From Chitinophaga sp. (GTDB taxonomy: Bacteria > Bacteroidota > Bacteroidia > Chitinophagales > Chitinophagaceae): DNA of 64,000 nucleotides. The position numbers were made by a program, and so were the translations under genes. Positions 38,601-47,200 of the stretch are shown one piece after another. The DNA lies in NCBI RefSeq assembly GCF_017745275.1, contig NZ_JAGHZS010000004.1, positions 372,001-436,000 on the forward strand, read 5' to 3'. A model generated the notes under the pieces. That model made no database searches, was not told where the DNA came from, and saw only the letters and a list, made by a program, of their open reading frames with translations. How positions within the stretch are numbered: position 1 is the stretch's first letter; every line of letters starts with the position of its first letter.

Positions 38601-38767
38601 GCATCGGTTCAGACGTTCAGCGCCCACTGGCTACAGTGGTGGTTTATGGGCTGCTTGCCGCAACAGTCATTACATTATTTGTTTTACCAGCGCTGTATTA
38701 CCTGTCTGAGCGCCGGTGGGGAGCAGCCGACTATCAAAAACAACCAACAGATGATAACAAGATATAA
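35657..38767 (+). CDS. Heavy-metal efflux RND transporter (CusA/CzcA family)
   Basis: A 1036-residue inner-membrane proton-driven pump with the full RND architecture: first helix (WLLVGFFTLLALFGYYSW), porter loop with ITVPVERVLNGLPGMSVMRS, helices 2-6 containing the HME motif AVDFGIIVDGAIVMMETILKK, second porter loop and final helices (ATVVVYGLLAATVITLFVLPALYYLSER). Length and the DFGIIVDGA block place it in the heavy-metal subclass rather than the drug-efflux subclass. It starts 26 bp after the adaptor and overlaps the outer-membrane channel gene by 17 bp. Substrate (Cu/Ag or Zn/Co/Cd) is not assignable by eye. Confidence 0.94.
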   Translation: MMNLIFITIKKRWLLVGFFTLLALFGYYSWKQLSIEAYPDIADVSAQIITQVPGLAAEEVEQQITVPVERVLNGLPGMSVMRSKSTFGLSIVTVVFQDGYEDYWARQRINERLNALNLPYNAKPGMDPLTSPIGEIYRYVIESKGHGLRELTDLQNWVIVPRLKQEAGVTNVTNFGGITTQYQVELDPAKLEQYQLTLGDIQASINNNNANAGGSILNQGDLGYVIRGIGLVKTLDGLGDLVIKTNNGVPILLKDVGELKYGNLERKSILGFTDREVDYNESIEGVVQLLKGQNPSLVLRGVHNAIDELNNKLLPEGVHIRPYMDRTDLVNTTLSTVSHTLIEGMMLVIIVLIVFLGSWRGALIVAITIPLALLIAFILMYFTNIPANLLSLGAVDFGIIVDGAIVMMETILKKREENEEAPLEELSIAQRAALVGKPVLFATIIIITAYLPLFAFERVERKLFTPMAFTVSFALLGALVVAMLLIPGLAYTVYRKPQKLYHNKWLEKLSARYLASIKKIMQTPKRVLFPLAVVLISAAILSVTVGKDFLPSLDEGSIWLQVQLPTGISLQKSKEMSDSLRSVTMKHREITYMMVHAGRNDDGTDPWSASHFECSIGLKSYSEWPKGKTKANLIDELMADYAAMPGYTVGFSQPMIDNVMDRISGAHSELVAKIYGDDFAETRRIAEQVLQTLKKIPGAVDLSIDQEPPLPQLQIKIDRAALAQYGLNVSTVSELIEVAIGGKPVSQLFTGNKVYDITCRYKEESRNTPDKIANLMLATPTGARIPLSQVASISTTTGESTITREMNKRHLTVKLNLRNVDLSSFMDKARSTIEKDITYDHGKYSIVWGGQFENQNRAYAKLAVVVPVTLLFMFFLLYGAFGRFRQAGLILSIVPLALFGGMLALNVRGMTLNVSSAVGFIALFGVAIQNGVIMISNFNELRIQGATLLDAVITGAVNRFRPILMTATVAILGLLPASLATGIGSDVQRPLATVVVYGLLAATVITLFVLPALYYLSERRWGAADYQKQPTDDNKI

Positions 38768-40013
38768 CAAGATCCTGCTACTGCTGCTACTGGCCGTTGC
38801 AGGCAACGCACAGACGAAAGATTCACTAACCTACAACAGGTTCTTAACGGGGGTAACCAATAATAACATGGCTTATGTGGCAGAGCGGTTCAATGTTAAC
38901 CAGGCAACCGCCCGTGCAGCAGCAGCAAAAATGTACCCCGACCCCAGCCTTTCCTTTGGCTGGGTAGATAACGGACAGAAAAGATTGAAGATGGGATATG
39001 CATTCAGTACCTCTGTAAACTGGATGCTGGAATTGGGGAATAAAAGACAAGCCCGGAGCAGAGTGGCCTTAAGCCAGTTAGAGTTAACCACTTTACAATT
39101 GGATAATTATTATCGTAATCTCCGGGCGGATGCTACGCTAGCCTACCTGCAAGCCATATTACAAGGAAACCTGTTAAAAGTGATAAAAGAGTCATCCCAG
39201 AGTATGTCGCAGTTTGCCCGGACAGACAGCATCCGCTTTGTTCATGGAGAAATTAAAGCAGTAGATGCACGCCAGAGCAAACTGGAAGCAGGTAACATGT
39301 TGAATGCGGTGTATAAAAGTGAAGCAACCCACAAGGCCGCTTTGTTACAGTTAAGCATGCTGATGGGAAAGTCATCTGATACGCTCTATTATCCGATGGT
39401 GGCCAGTTCCGGCTTTGACCGCGAGTTTAACTTAAAAGAACTGATGGCCACAGCGGTGAGCAACAGGGCCGATATTTTGGCGGCGGGCAAAGACAAAGAA
39501 GTAGCCGGTAACATGGTGAGGCTTGCCCAGGCCAACCGGCTGCCAGACCTGGGATTAAACTTCGGCGTAGCACAAAACAGCGGTGCCACAAATACTGTGG
39601 CCCCCTCTCCTTCTACCAATGTTGTTTCAGCAGGTATCAGTATTCCATTAAAATTCTCCGGCAGATCAAAGGCGGAATTGCTATCGGCACAATATAATGT
39701 AGCACAAACCGGGGCACGTTATGAACAGGCTGTATTACAGGTACAAACAGAAGTGGCAACCAGTTACTATAACTACATCTCTGCCCGCAAACAGGTAACA
39801 CAGTTTCATACCGGACTCCTTGAAGACGCGCAGAAAGCCCTGGATGGTAAAATATACAGTTACAGGTCTGGTGAAATCAACCTACTGGAAGTATTAAATG
39901 CGCAGCGTACTTATAACACCCTCCAACAAAGCTATTATGAGGCTTTAAATGGCTATGCTGCGGCATTGGTAGAAGTGGAAAGGTCTACCGGAATTTGGGA
40001 TATTAACTTATAA
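38751..40013 (+). CDS. TolC-family outer-membrane efflux protein
   Basis: A 420-residue outer-membrane channel. The start at 38751 is chosen because it directly yields a signal peptide (ILLLLLLAVAGNAQ); it overlaps the pump gene by 17 bp. Two long helical hairpins typical of OEP repeats are visible (TARAAAAKMYPDPSLSFGWV; MVRLAQANRLPDLGLNFGVAQ; EINLLEVLNAQRTYNTLQQSYYEAL). It completes the adaptor-pump-channel tripartite system. Confidence 0.93.
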   Translation: MITRYNKILLLLLLAVAGNAQTKDSLTYNRFLTGVTNNNMAYVAERFNVNQATARAAAAKMYPDPSLSFGWVDNGQKRLKMGYAFSTSVNWMLELGNKRQARSRVALSQLELTTLQLDNYYRNLRADATLAYLQAILQGNLLKVIKESSQSMSQFARTDSIRFVHGEIKAVDARQSKLEAGNMLNAVYKSEATHKAALLQLSMLMGKSSDTLYYPMVASSGFDREFNLKELMATAVSNRADILAAGKDKEVAGNMVRLAQANRLPDLGLNFGVAQNSGATNTVAPSPSTNVVSAGISIPLKFSGRSKAELLSAQYNVAQTGARYEQAVLQVQTEVATSYYNYISARKQVTQFHTGLLEDAQKALDGKIYSYRSGEINLLEVLNAQRTYNTLQQSYYEALNGYAAALVEVERSTGIWDINL

Positions 40014-40022
40014 ACAAGGAAT

Positions 40023-40682
40023 ATGAAACATATTTTGGCAATAATATTTTACCTGGCTTTTTTTCTTCCACTATTTGCGCAACGGGATAACAGCAGTTAT
40101 AGAAATATATCTTTTGGGATAAAAACCGGTGTCTCCAGGGGATCATTATACGGCAGCGATTTGCCCCGGCTCTCCGTTGGCGGTTACAGGAAACCATTAA
40201 CCGGGTTAATGTTCGGTGTGGAGGTCCAATCGAGGTTCAGCAAATACTTTGGATTGCAATCGGAAGTAACCCTCGGACAAAGCCAGGTGGCCATTCAGTT
40301 ACCTGACAGCAGTAACGGCAGCGTATATACGAGTCGTTTTAAAAGCACTTATCTCTTGATAGCCCCGTTCACGCCAACGTTCTATTTCCAGGGATTTAGA
40401 TTATCCGCAGGGCCTTATGTGAGCGGGTTACTTGGCAGTAGCCTCGAAAAAGATAAGAACATCTATGGTACGCCGACCGCTGCAGGCGGTTTTCGATATA
40501 AGATGGATGCGGGAATTACGATGCAATTGCGCTATGAAATGAACTGTGGCCTGAGCGTCGGAGCAACTTATCAGCGGGGATTTGTGCCGGTTATAGAAGA
40601 TCCCAGGGTACAAAAACAATGGAAGATATATAATCAGCAGTTCAATTTTTTTGTGGGATACCATTGGAAGAAGCGGAAGTAG
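40023..40682 (+). CDS. Small outer-membrane beta-barrel protein (PorT-like)
   Basis: A 219-residue protein with signal peptide about 1-19 (FYLAFFLPLFAQ) followed by alternating beta-strands (SFGIKTGVSRGSLYG; GLMFGVEVQSRFSKYFGLQSEVTLGQS in pieces; FNFFVGYHWKKRK at the end). It resembles outer-membrane-beta-barrel proteins of about eight strands that are widespread in Bacteroidota. It begins 9 bp after the TolC-type gene and is the last gene before a strong hairpin, so it probably belongs to the efflux operon. No specific function is known. Confidence 0.8.
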   Translation: MKHILAIIFYLAFFLPLFAQRDNSSYRNISFGIKTGVSRGSLYGSDLPRLSVGGYRKPLTGLMFGVEVQSRFSKYFGLQSEVTLGQSQVAIQLPDSSNGSVYTSRFKSTYLLIAPFTPTFYFQGFRLSAGPYVSGLLGSSLEKDKNIYGTPTAAGGFRYKMDAGITMQLRYEMNCGLSVGATYQRGFVPVIEDPRVQKQWKIYNQQFNFFVGYHWKKRK

Positions 40683-40685
40683 ATA

Positions 40686-40731
40686 ATCCGCTTTATGAGC
40701 CGGGGCGGTTGCCTCAGCTCATAAAGCGGAT
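40686..40731 (+). terminator. 15-bp perfect hairpin closing the efflux operon
   Basis: ATCCGCTTTATGAGC at 40686-40700 and GCTCATAAAGCGGAT at 40717-40731 are perfect inverted copies with a 16-nt loop, starting 3 bases after the stop codon at 40682. The following sequence (cattaatac) is AT-rich but has no T-run. Confidence 0.7.
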
Positions 40732-40842
40732 CATTAATACTGGCATCCATTGCATCACAAAGGAGGCTTATGCAAATGATGCTTGTCCATTGATTGAAAA
40801 TTACCGGGAAATATTCCTTTGCAGATATTTCAACTATCAACT

Positions 40843-43038
40843 ATGTCGTCATCACTTATTCTACTGAGATTTTCTATGATAACCCTAGCCGCCTTAAGCT
40901 TACATGTGCAGGCGCAGCAACCTATTCTGTCAAAAAACGATAGTGGGGCTATCAGCAAAAACGATACTTTACAAACCATCACCATTACCAGGAAAAAGAA
41001 ACTGGTAATAGCCAAAGGCGATAAACTTATTTACAATGCTTCAGCGGATATCAGCAACAAGGCCGGTTCTGCTGCTGATTTACTTAAAAAAGTGCCTATG
41101 CTTACCGTCAGCCCCGACGGGGAAGTGAAAATGCGGGGAGACGCCAATATTAAAGTACTCCTGAATGGCCTGCCCTCCGGCTTCCTCGCCAAAAATCTTA
41201 AGGATGCTTTAAAGATCATACCGGCACACAGCATTGCATCTATCGAGGTAATCACGTCACCTTCCGCAAAATACGAGGCGGAAGGTACCGCAGGTATTAT
41301 CAATATCATCACTAAAAAGAAGATCAGGGGCGCCAGCGGAGAATTCACATTGAGTGGCGGTAACCTGGAGCAATCTGCCGGCGCCTCGTTAAGTAAAGCC
41401 AAAGGCAACCTGGAACTAAACCTGAACCTGAATGCCAGCAACCAGCGGGAAAGAATAGCTTCCATCCTTAACCGTACCACCCTGTCGGACGGGCAACCAA
41501 TAGGAGAATTGCTGCAAAAGGACGACAATACACAACGTGATCGCGGTATATTTGGAGACCTGGGTATTACCTACCGGATCGACTCCCTTCAGAAAATTAG
41601 TACCAGCCTGACCTTCTGGAACGGTACCTGGCCATCGAAAAAAATACTGAATAACTTTTACAAAGACAGCAAAGGCACCACTGCTTATGATCAGCGGAGT
41701 AATGAAGCCAACCATTCGGGATATTATGAAGTATCTGCCGTCTATCAAAAGCGGTTCCACCGCAAAGAACAGGAGTTACAGGTGCTGGGTACTGCAAGCC
41801 TCAGCAAAGATCATTCAACATATACCACGCACCAGTATACACTGACCGGCAAACCGTATTTCCACGAAACAGGTCTCAATAACAGTAAATCGCGGGACTT
41901 GAACATACAGGTGGATTACATCCATCCATTAAATTCTTCCGGCAAAAACCTATTTGAAACCGGCATTAAATTTAGCAACATGAATGCGGCAAGCTCATAC
42001 AACACGCGGAACAATGAAACCAACCCGGGGAGCGATGATCTCATGGAAATTCCCTCCCGCTCAGATGTAATGAAATATTTTCAAACCATTTATGCGGCCT
42101 ATGCAAGCGTAAAATTTGAGACCGGCAATAAGTGGACATTCAGGACTGGCCTGAGATATGAAGGGACCAGGCTAGGTAGCGATTTCCAGCAAACACCGTC
42201 GTCTTTTTCTTCTACATTTTCCAACCTGGTACCCAATGTACTATTGTCAAAAACGCTCAATGAGGAACATGATGTGAAGCTTACCTACACACAGCGCATA
42301 AGGCGGCCCGCGATATGGGACCTGAACCCATTTGTAAATGCGGGCGATCCACGCAATCTCACATCAGGAAATCCGTTGCTACGGCCTGAAATAACAAGAA
42401 CATTGGAATTCGGGCACAATTACACCGCTAAATCCGGGCTTTCACTTATCAATAGTATTTACTTCAGCGCCAACAACAATGCCATTGAAATGCTGACAAC
42501 AGTAGATAGCCTGGGAATATCCCGCACATCACCCAGCAACATTGCCTCCAACAAACGGCTGGGTACAAACTTGAATATTGCCACAGAAATTGGCGATTTG
42601 ACTGTTAATGGAGGCGTAGCGCTTTACCAGGTTTGGTTCAACAGCAGTGCCCTGCAGGTTAAAAACAGCGCAGGTTTCTATTCGGTTAATCTGAATGTTT
42701 CCTACACGCTGCCAAAAGATTTCACACTGCAGGCGTCGGGTGATTATAGCAACGGGTATATCATGCTTCAGGGACGAAATTCTGCCGCGTGGTCATACGA
42801 ATTCACTGCTCAAAAGGAATTCATGAACAAGAAAGTCAGCATTCTGGTGGGTGCGGCTAATCCCTTCCAGCAGAGCCTTCTGCAATATACCAACGCAACA
42901 GCTCCCAGCTTCCGTAGCACCACATCCAGCCAACATTTTAACCGGAGTTTTCACATTACTCTCAGCTGGAATTTTGGATCACTCAAAGCACATGATAATG
43001 ATGAAGAAAAAAGAATGCCTCCCCGGAGACGGCATTAA
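40843..43038 (+). CDS. TonB-dependent receptor, outer-membrane beta-barrel family (OMP_b-brl_3 type)
   Basis: A receptor of 731 residues from the ATG at 40843 (an in-frame ATG at 40819 adds eight residues). The signal peptide ends about LSLHVQAQ. The plug begins near residue 75 (LLKKVPMLTVSPDGEVKMRGDANIKVLLNG, split here) and contains SIEVITSPSAKYEAEGTAGIINIITKK, typical of the barrel-3 subfamily. The barrel follows with a terminal HITLSWNFG strand. Unlike most members, little or no carboxypeptidase-regulatory-like domain precedes the plug. The C-terminal tail is basic (EEKRMPPRRRH). It is separated from the metal-efflux operon by a hairpin, so its substrate should not be inferred from it. 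Confidence 0.88.
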   Translation: MSSSLILLRFSMITLAALSLHVQAQQPILSKNDSGAISKNDTLQTITITRKKKLVIAKGDKLIYNASADISNKAGSAADLLKKVPMLTVSPDGEVKMRGDANIKVLLNGLPSGFLAKNLKDALKIIPAHSIASIEVITSPSAKYEAEGTAGIINIITKKKIRGASGEFTLSGGNLEQSAGASLSKAKGNLELNLNLNASNQRERIASILNRTTLSDGQPIGELLQKDDNTQRDRGIFGDLGITYRIDSLQKISTSLTFWNGTWPSKKILNNFYKDSKGTTAYDQRSNEANHSGYYEVSAVYQKRFHRKEQELQVLGTASLSKDHSTYTTHQYTLTGKPYFHETGLNNSKSRDLNIQVDYIHPLNSSGKNLFETGIKFSNMNAASSYNTRNNETNPGSDDLMEIPSRSDVMKYFQTIYAAYASVKFETGNKWTFRTGLRYEGTRLGSDFQQTPSSFSSTFSNLVPNVLLSKTLNEEHDVKLTYTQRIRRPAIWDLNPFVNAGDPRNLTSGNPLLRPEITRTLEFGHNYTAKSGLSLINSIYFSANNNAIEMLTTVDSLGISRTSPSNIASNKRLGTNLNIATEIGDLTVNGGVALYQVWFNSSALQVKNSAGFYSVNLNVSYTLPKDFTLQASGDYSNGYIMLQGRNSAAWSYEFTAQKEFMNKKVSILVGAANPFQQSLLQYTNATAPSFRSTTSSQHFNRSFHITLSWNFGSLKAHDNDEEKRMPPRRRH

Positions 43039-43238
43039 GAAACGGGATAGTCCATATCTGCTATCTGACGGTAAATGTTTGCACCGTAACATTAGTCAAC
43101 CTGGCGGGGCCATGCCTCATTCACACAAATAGTACCGCGTATATTGTATATATTTGTACAGCAAGAAAAATCTGCTCTGAACTCATCAACAGGAGAAATA
43201 AATTTATCAGGAAAAAGAATTTGATTTAAGTAAAAAAT

Positions 43239-44048
43239 ATGGAAGGCTACAATAGTTACAGAATACCGGTTCCTGCGGCATATGAAGCGCTTTTCTCTCA
43301 TTTTTACTTTGCAGAAAATAAATCTGGTGAAACCGTTGTCAAAACGCTGATGCCTTCTTATCAAACCATGATGGTGTTCTGCTTTGGTAACCCGGCATCA
43401 TTCCTCGCGAAAGACAAAGATGAAATTACAATAGATAAATGCATGGTGCTTGGACCTGTCAGGCACGCTTTTAATTATTCACTCCCTCCCAATGGCGAGA
43501 TACTGGTATGTAATTTCAAAGATGACGCCTTTTTTAGATTTTTTGGAGATATAAACCTGGCACAGGATATCGCATTACATCCTGACGAGTTATTAAATGA
43601 AAACTGCTTTACCGCGTTGTGGTCGCAACTCAATAAAACAACGAATAACGAACACAGACTCCGGATCATTCTTGACTTCTGCCACCCTTATTTACGGGAT
43701 CGTCACCCCATTGCAGCACAACTCGCTGACTTCGACCGTGAAACTTTCAGCCCCATAAAAGGGGTGTCTAAAGAAAATAAATTATCTGAAAGAGCCATTC
43801 AAATTAATCATAAGAAATACTTCGGGTATACCGCGAAAGAGTTATACCGCTATCATCGTTTTCTAAAAGCCATTAAAATTATTCAAACCCTTTTATCCGA
43901 AAAGGCCCAGGTAGATTGGTTCGAAATAATAGACCAATGCGGTTATTATGATCAAAGTCAACTTATCCGGGATTTCAATCACTATCTCCATCTCAGCCCC
44001 GCAAAATACCTGAAATTCCAGGAAGCAATTTGCAATCCCAGGGATTAA
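43239..44048 (+). CDS. AraC-family transcriptional regulator 1
   Basis: A 269-residue regulator. The N-terminal half (YRIPVPAAYEALFSHFYFAEN, VLGPVRHAFNYSLPPNGEILVCNFKDDAFFRFFG in pieces) is a cupin-like sensing domain resembling DUF6597-type heads, and the C-terminal 100 residues form two helix-turn-helix units (LSERAIQINHKKYFGYTAKELYRYHRFLKA; CGYYDQSQLIRDFNHYLHLSPAKYL). It precedes an NmrA-like reductase gene whose upstream region carries a duplicated element, the natural candidate target. Confidence 0.88.
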   Translation: MEGYNSYRIPVPAAYEALFSHFYFAENKSGETVVKTLMPSYQTMMVFCFGNPASFLAKDKDEITIDKCMVLGPVRHAFNYSLPPNGEILVCNFKDDAFFRFFGDINLAQDIALHPDELLNENCFTALWSQLNKTTNNEHRLRIILDFCHPYLRDRHPIAAQLADFDRETFSPIKGVSKENKLSERAIQINHKKYFGYTAKELYRYHRFLKAIKIIQTLLSEKAQVDWFEIIDQCGYYDQSQLIRDFNHYLHLSPAKYLKFQEAICNPRD

Positions 44049-44107
44049 CTGCACCCATCCCATATTTAATACCTGCTGCTGATAGTTAAACAGCCGCTTT
44101 GCCCCTC

Positions 44108-44230
44108 TTTCGTTTTCTTACAATTTTCCCTGTTTGATTCATTGCAATTTTACAATGTAATCAGCAGCATGAATATGGATATCATTAACCAACAACTAGT
44201 TTCGTTTTCTTACAATTCTCCTGCCTGATT
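44108..44230 (+). promoter_or_regulatory. Duplicated promoter-region element upstream of the NmrA-like gene
   Basis: TTTCGTTTTCTTACAATT occurs at 44108-44125 and again, identically, at 44200-44217, 92 bp apart. Similarity continues with one gap to a TGATT at 44135-44139 and 44226-44230. The spacer separates the AraC regulator from the NmrA-like gene starting at 44265. It may be a pair of regulator-binding sites or a duplicated promoter. Confidence 0.6.
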
Positions 44231-44264
44231 AAAATTGAATTTTGACCTATAAAAAATCAAATTT

Positions 44265-45134
44265 ATGAAACAGCCAAACATTTTAATCACAGGAGCAACA
44301 GGCACCGTAGGAACTCAACTGGTTAAAAACCTCTTAAGCACGGATACTTCCTTCAGGATACTTGCCCGTACAAAAGACCAGGGAGAGTTAATGGATAATT
44401 TACCGCAAGCGAAGATTGCCTTTGGTGATTTATCAGACAATGATAGCCTGCTACAGGCGTTACAGGGAATTGAAAAAGCGTTTCTATTGACTAATTCCTC
44501 GGAACATGCAGAGCAGCTACAGCTAAATTTTGTAAACACCGCACATAAAGCCGGGGTAAAGCACATTGTTAAGCTATCACAGTTCGCTGCAGATAAATCT
44601 TCCCCCGTTCGCTTTCTCCGCTATCATGCTATCGTAGAGAACAGGATTAAAGAACTGGGCATGAATTATACTTTTCTTCGTCCCAATCTGTTTATGCAAG
44701 GATTGATCGCTTTTGCACATCAGATCAAATATGAGCATAAATTTTATGGATCTATTGGAAAGGCTGTCGTTAGTGCAGTGGATATAAGAGATATTGCTGC
44801 GGTTGCCGCTAAGGCATTAACCGAATCCGGGCACGAAGACAAAATTTATAATATCACCGGCAATGAGGCGATCAGTCATTATCAAATGGCGGAAATATTC
44901 TCCCGGGTGTTGGGTAAAGAGATAGCATATATAGATTTAACGCCGGAACAAATGCGGGAAGCATTAACCGCGGCCCGGTTTCCCGAATGGCAGGCAGATG
45001 GCCTGATGGAAGATTTCGCTCACTATGCCAAAGGTGAAGCGGGTGCTGTTTATCACACCGTTCATGATATCACTGGAAAAGCGGCTATCAATTTTGAACA
45101 ATTTGTCTATGCCTACAAGCACCTCTTCAAGTAA
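44265..45134 (+). CDS. NmrA-like NAD(P)-binding oxidoreductase (atypical SDR)
   Basis: A 289-residue Rossmann-fold protein. The dinucleotide motif is GATGTVGTQL (about 10-19), followed by FRILARTKDQGEL, AFGDLSDNDSLLQAL and KHIVKLSQFAADKSS, as in NmrA/QOR2-type proteins that reduce quinones or act as redox sensors. No YxxxK pair is seen at the classical position. The C-terminal part (NITGNEAISHYQMAEIFSRVLG) is typical of the group. The gene is probably transcribed from the duplicated element just upstream. Confidence 0.88.
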   Translation: MKQPNILITGATGTVGTQLVKNLLSTDTSFRILARTKDQGELMDNLPQAKIAFGDLSDNDSLLQALQGIEKAFLLTNSSEHAEQLQLNFVNTAHKAGVKHIVKLSQFAADKSSPVRFLRYHAIVENRIKELGMNYTFLRPNLFMQGLIAFAHQIKYEHKFYGSIGKAVVSAVDIRDIAAVAAKALTESGHEDKIYNITGNEAISHYQMAEIFSRVLGKEIAYIDLTPEQMREALTAARFPEWQADGLMEDFAHYAKGEAGAVYHTVHDITGKAAINFEQFVYAYKHLFK

Positions 45135-45209
45135 TCATCAATGAAAACGCTTATTACAGCTTATTCATAAATGACCCCTATCAAACATTTTATCGCACTA
45201 TTTCCGGAC

Positions 45210-45272
45210 TTTTAAACAAAGCGAAATAGGCCTTTTAAACAAAGTCAGGGTTTGCAATGCTTCCTACTTTTG
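45210..45272 (+). promoter_or_regulatory. Paired direct-repeat operator and -7 box upstream of the SDR gene
   Basis: TTTTAAACAAAG occurs at 45210-45221 and 45233-45244 (period 23 bp). TACTTTTG at 45265-45272 matches the Bacteroidota -7 consensus TAnnTTTG, 20 bases after the second repeat. No TTTG is seen where a -33 element should lie, as expected for an activator-dependent promoter. The same arrangement recurs at 47104-47161. Confidence 0.7.
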
Positions 45273-45293
45273 TTTCATCAAAACAATAAAAAA

Positions 45294-46289
45294 ATGAAAC
45301 AGAACAATTATCAGGGAGCACTGCAAAACCCACTTGGTTCAGGCTTCAATGCAAAATCTACTGCCAGTGATGTCATCGGAACAACAGACCTTACAGGTAA
45401 AATTGCCATTATAACAGGAGGCAACACAGGTATTGGTCTTGAAACAACCAAAATACTTGCAGCCGCGGGTGCAACGGTCATCGTTCCCGCACGGGATATT
45501 GAAAAGGCAAAGAAAAATTTGCAAGGCACATCCAATGTGGAACTGGCGGAGATGGATTTAATGGATCCACGTTCAATTGCCGCTTTTGCGGAAAAATTTC
45601 TTGCTTCCGGAAGACCGCTGCATATGCTTATCAATAATGCAGGCATTATGTGGGTGCCTTTACGCAGGGATGACCGCGGCATTGAATCACAACTGGCCAC
45701 CAATTATCTTGCCCAGTTTCAGCTGACTGCCATGTTATGGCCTGCTTTGCAAAAAGCAAATGGTGCAAGGGTAATAAATGTTTCTTCACAGGGGCATCAG
45801 TTTGCTCCCTTCAATTTCGATGACCCGAATTTTCTTCACAGGGAGTATGAAACACTGCAGGCTTATGGTCAGTCAAAAACAGCCGTTAACTTGTTTTCCC
45901 TTGAACTGGACAATCGTTCAAAATCATCAAATGTAAGAGCCTATTCCTTACATCCCGGCTCAATTGGAGGAACAGAACTAGGCAGGGATGCCTCTTTAGA
46001 GCTCTTTCAGCAAATGGGATTCCTGGATGCAGAAGGTCATTTATTGCCGGAAATTGCCGCCTCATTGAAAACAATCCCTCAGGGTGCGGCTACTTCTGTC
46101 TGGTGTGCTACCAGTCCGCTACTCAACAATATTGGAGGCGTTTATTGCGAGGATGCAGATATAGCTACATTGGCAGCAGACACTGCTACGTCAGGCGGTG
46201 TAAAAGGATATTCCTTAGATGAAACGCTGGCGAAACGGCTGTGGAGTTTGAGCGAAGAAATGACAGGCATAAAATTTAACATCAATTAA
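45294..46289 (+). CDS. SDR-family oxidoreductase
   Basis: A 331-residue short-chain dehydrogenase; the ATG at 45294 fits best because the -7 box at 45265 lies between it and an upstream in-frame ATG (45252). The nucleotide motif is TGGNTGIG (41-48), with NNAG at MLINNAGIM, the catalytic Ser in VINVSSQGHQ and Tyr/Lys in YGQSKTAVN. The long N-terminal extension (NPLGSGFNAKSTASDVIG) and the C-terminal half resemble the retinol-dehydrogenase/WW-domain-oxidoreductase-like bacterial group. Substrate unknown. A second SDR gene follows after 20 bp. Confidence 0.92.
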   Translation: MKQNNYQGALQNPLGSGFNAKSTASDVIGTTDLTGKIAIITGGNTGIGLETTKILAAAGATVIVPARDIEKAKKNLQGTSNVELAEMDLMDPRSIAAFAEKFLASGRPLHMLINNAGIMWVPLRRDDRGIESQLATNYLAQFQLTAMLWPALQKANGARVINVSSQGHQFAPFNFDDPNFLHREYETLQAYGQSKTAVNLFSLELDNRSKSSNVRAYSLHPGSIGGTELGRDASLELFQQMGFLDAEGHLLPEIAASLKTIPQGAATSVWCATSPLLNNIGGVYCEDADIATLAADTATSGGVKGYSLDETLAKRLWSLSEEMTGIKFNIN

Positions 46290-46309
46290 CCAGGCTAAAT
46301 ACTAAAACG

Positions 46310-47038
46310 ATGAAAAATCTCACAGATAAAGTTGCTGTTATTACAGGTGGTAATAGCGGTATCGGATACGCCACAGCAAAAACATTTCAGGAAAAAGGCG
46401 CCAAAGTGATTATCACAGGAAGAAGAAAGGATGCCGTTGAAAAGGCCGCAGCAGCACTAAATGTAACAGGATTAGTGGCGGACCAGTCCAGTATGTCTGC
46501 CATTGAGCATCTTGCCTCAGAAGTATCAAACCGATATGGTAAAATAGATATATTGTTGATCAATGCAGGTATCACAAAGTTTGCTCCAATAGAACAGATG
46601 ACGGAAAATGTGTTCGACGAGATCATGAATATAAATTTTAAAGGAGCCTATTTTACATTAAGCAAATTCATACCATTGCTAAATGACAATGCTGCTGTGA
46701 TATTGTTGTCCTCTACGTCGGCTACCATTTCTCCCCAAAGCGCCTCTGTCTACGCAGCCAGCAAAGCGGCCTTAAATGCGGTAATGAAAATAGCGGCGCT
46801 TGAACTGGCACCAAGGAAAATACGTGTTAACGCAGTAAGCCCGGGACCTATTGCCACTGAGATCATGAATAAAATCGGGTTGAATGATGATCTGGAAACA
46901 CAGCTGGTCAACAGCATTCCTTTATCAAGACTCGGCAGCGCCGAAGAAGTTGCGGATGCTATTGCCTATTTATCCGGGGATAGCGCCTCTTTTATAACAG
47001 GATCAAATTTACTGGTAGATGGTGGACAATCCGTCTGA
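46310..47038 (+). CDS. SDR-family oxidoreductase (classical)
   Basis: A 242-residue classical SDR with TGGNSGIG (12-19), ADQSS, INAG (LLINAGITKF), catalytic Ser in LLSSTSATIS, YAASK and the SPGPIATEI loop, ending in SNLLVDGGQSV. The arrangement is that of FabG-like or glucose-dehydrogenase-like enzymes. It is the second gene of a short unit with the SDR gene upstream (gap 20 bp). Confidence 0.93.
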   Translation: MKNLTDKVAVITGGNSGIGYATAKTFQEKGAKVIITGRRKDAVEKAAAALNVTGLVADQSSMSAIEHLASEVSNRYGKIDILLINAGITKFAPIEQMTENVFDEIMNINFKGAYFTLSKFIPLLNDNAAVILLSSTSATISPQSASVYAASKAALNAVMKIAALELAPRKIRVNAVSPGPIATEIMNKIGLNDDLETQLVNSIPLSRLGSAEEVADAIAYLSGDSASFITGSNLLVDGGQSV

Positions 47039-47103
47039 CGCCCTATCATTACATTAACAAAAACCAGGATTCTCAGTATTAACCGGTTAATCAAGCTATC
47101 ATC

Positions 47104-47161
47104 TTAAACAAAGGAACTGGCCTTTTAAACAAAATAAACTGTATGATATTTTCTATTTTTG
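47104..47161 (+). promoter_or_regulatory. Paired direct-repeat operator and -7 box upstream of AraC regulator 2
   Basis: TTAAACAAAG at 47104-47113 and TTTTAAACAAAA at 47123-47134 (21 bp between equivalent bases) precede TATTTTTG at 47154-47161, a TAnnTTTG match 19 bases after the second repeat. Both spacers between repeats contain GGCC just before TTTTAAACAAA, as in the copy at 45210. The likely ligand is the AraC regulator encoded at 47201, which would then also control itself. Confidence 0.7.
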
Positions 47162-47200
47162 CATTACTGTTTTCTTTATTAAGAAACAAAAATAAATCGC

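Noticed and set aside
40664..40867. 67-codon frame across the efflux operon end and the hairpin
   Set aside because: It runs through a strong inverted repeat and the next gene's start; coding is implausible.
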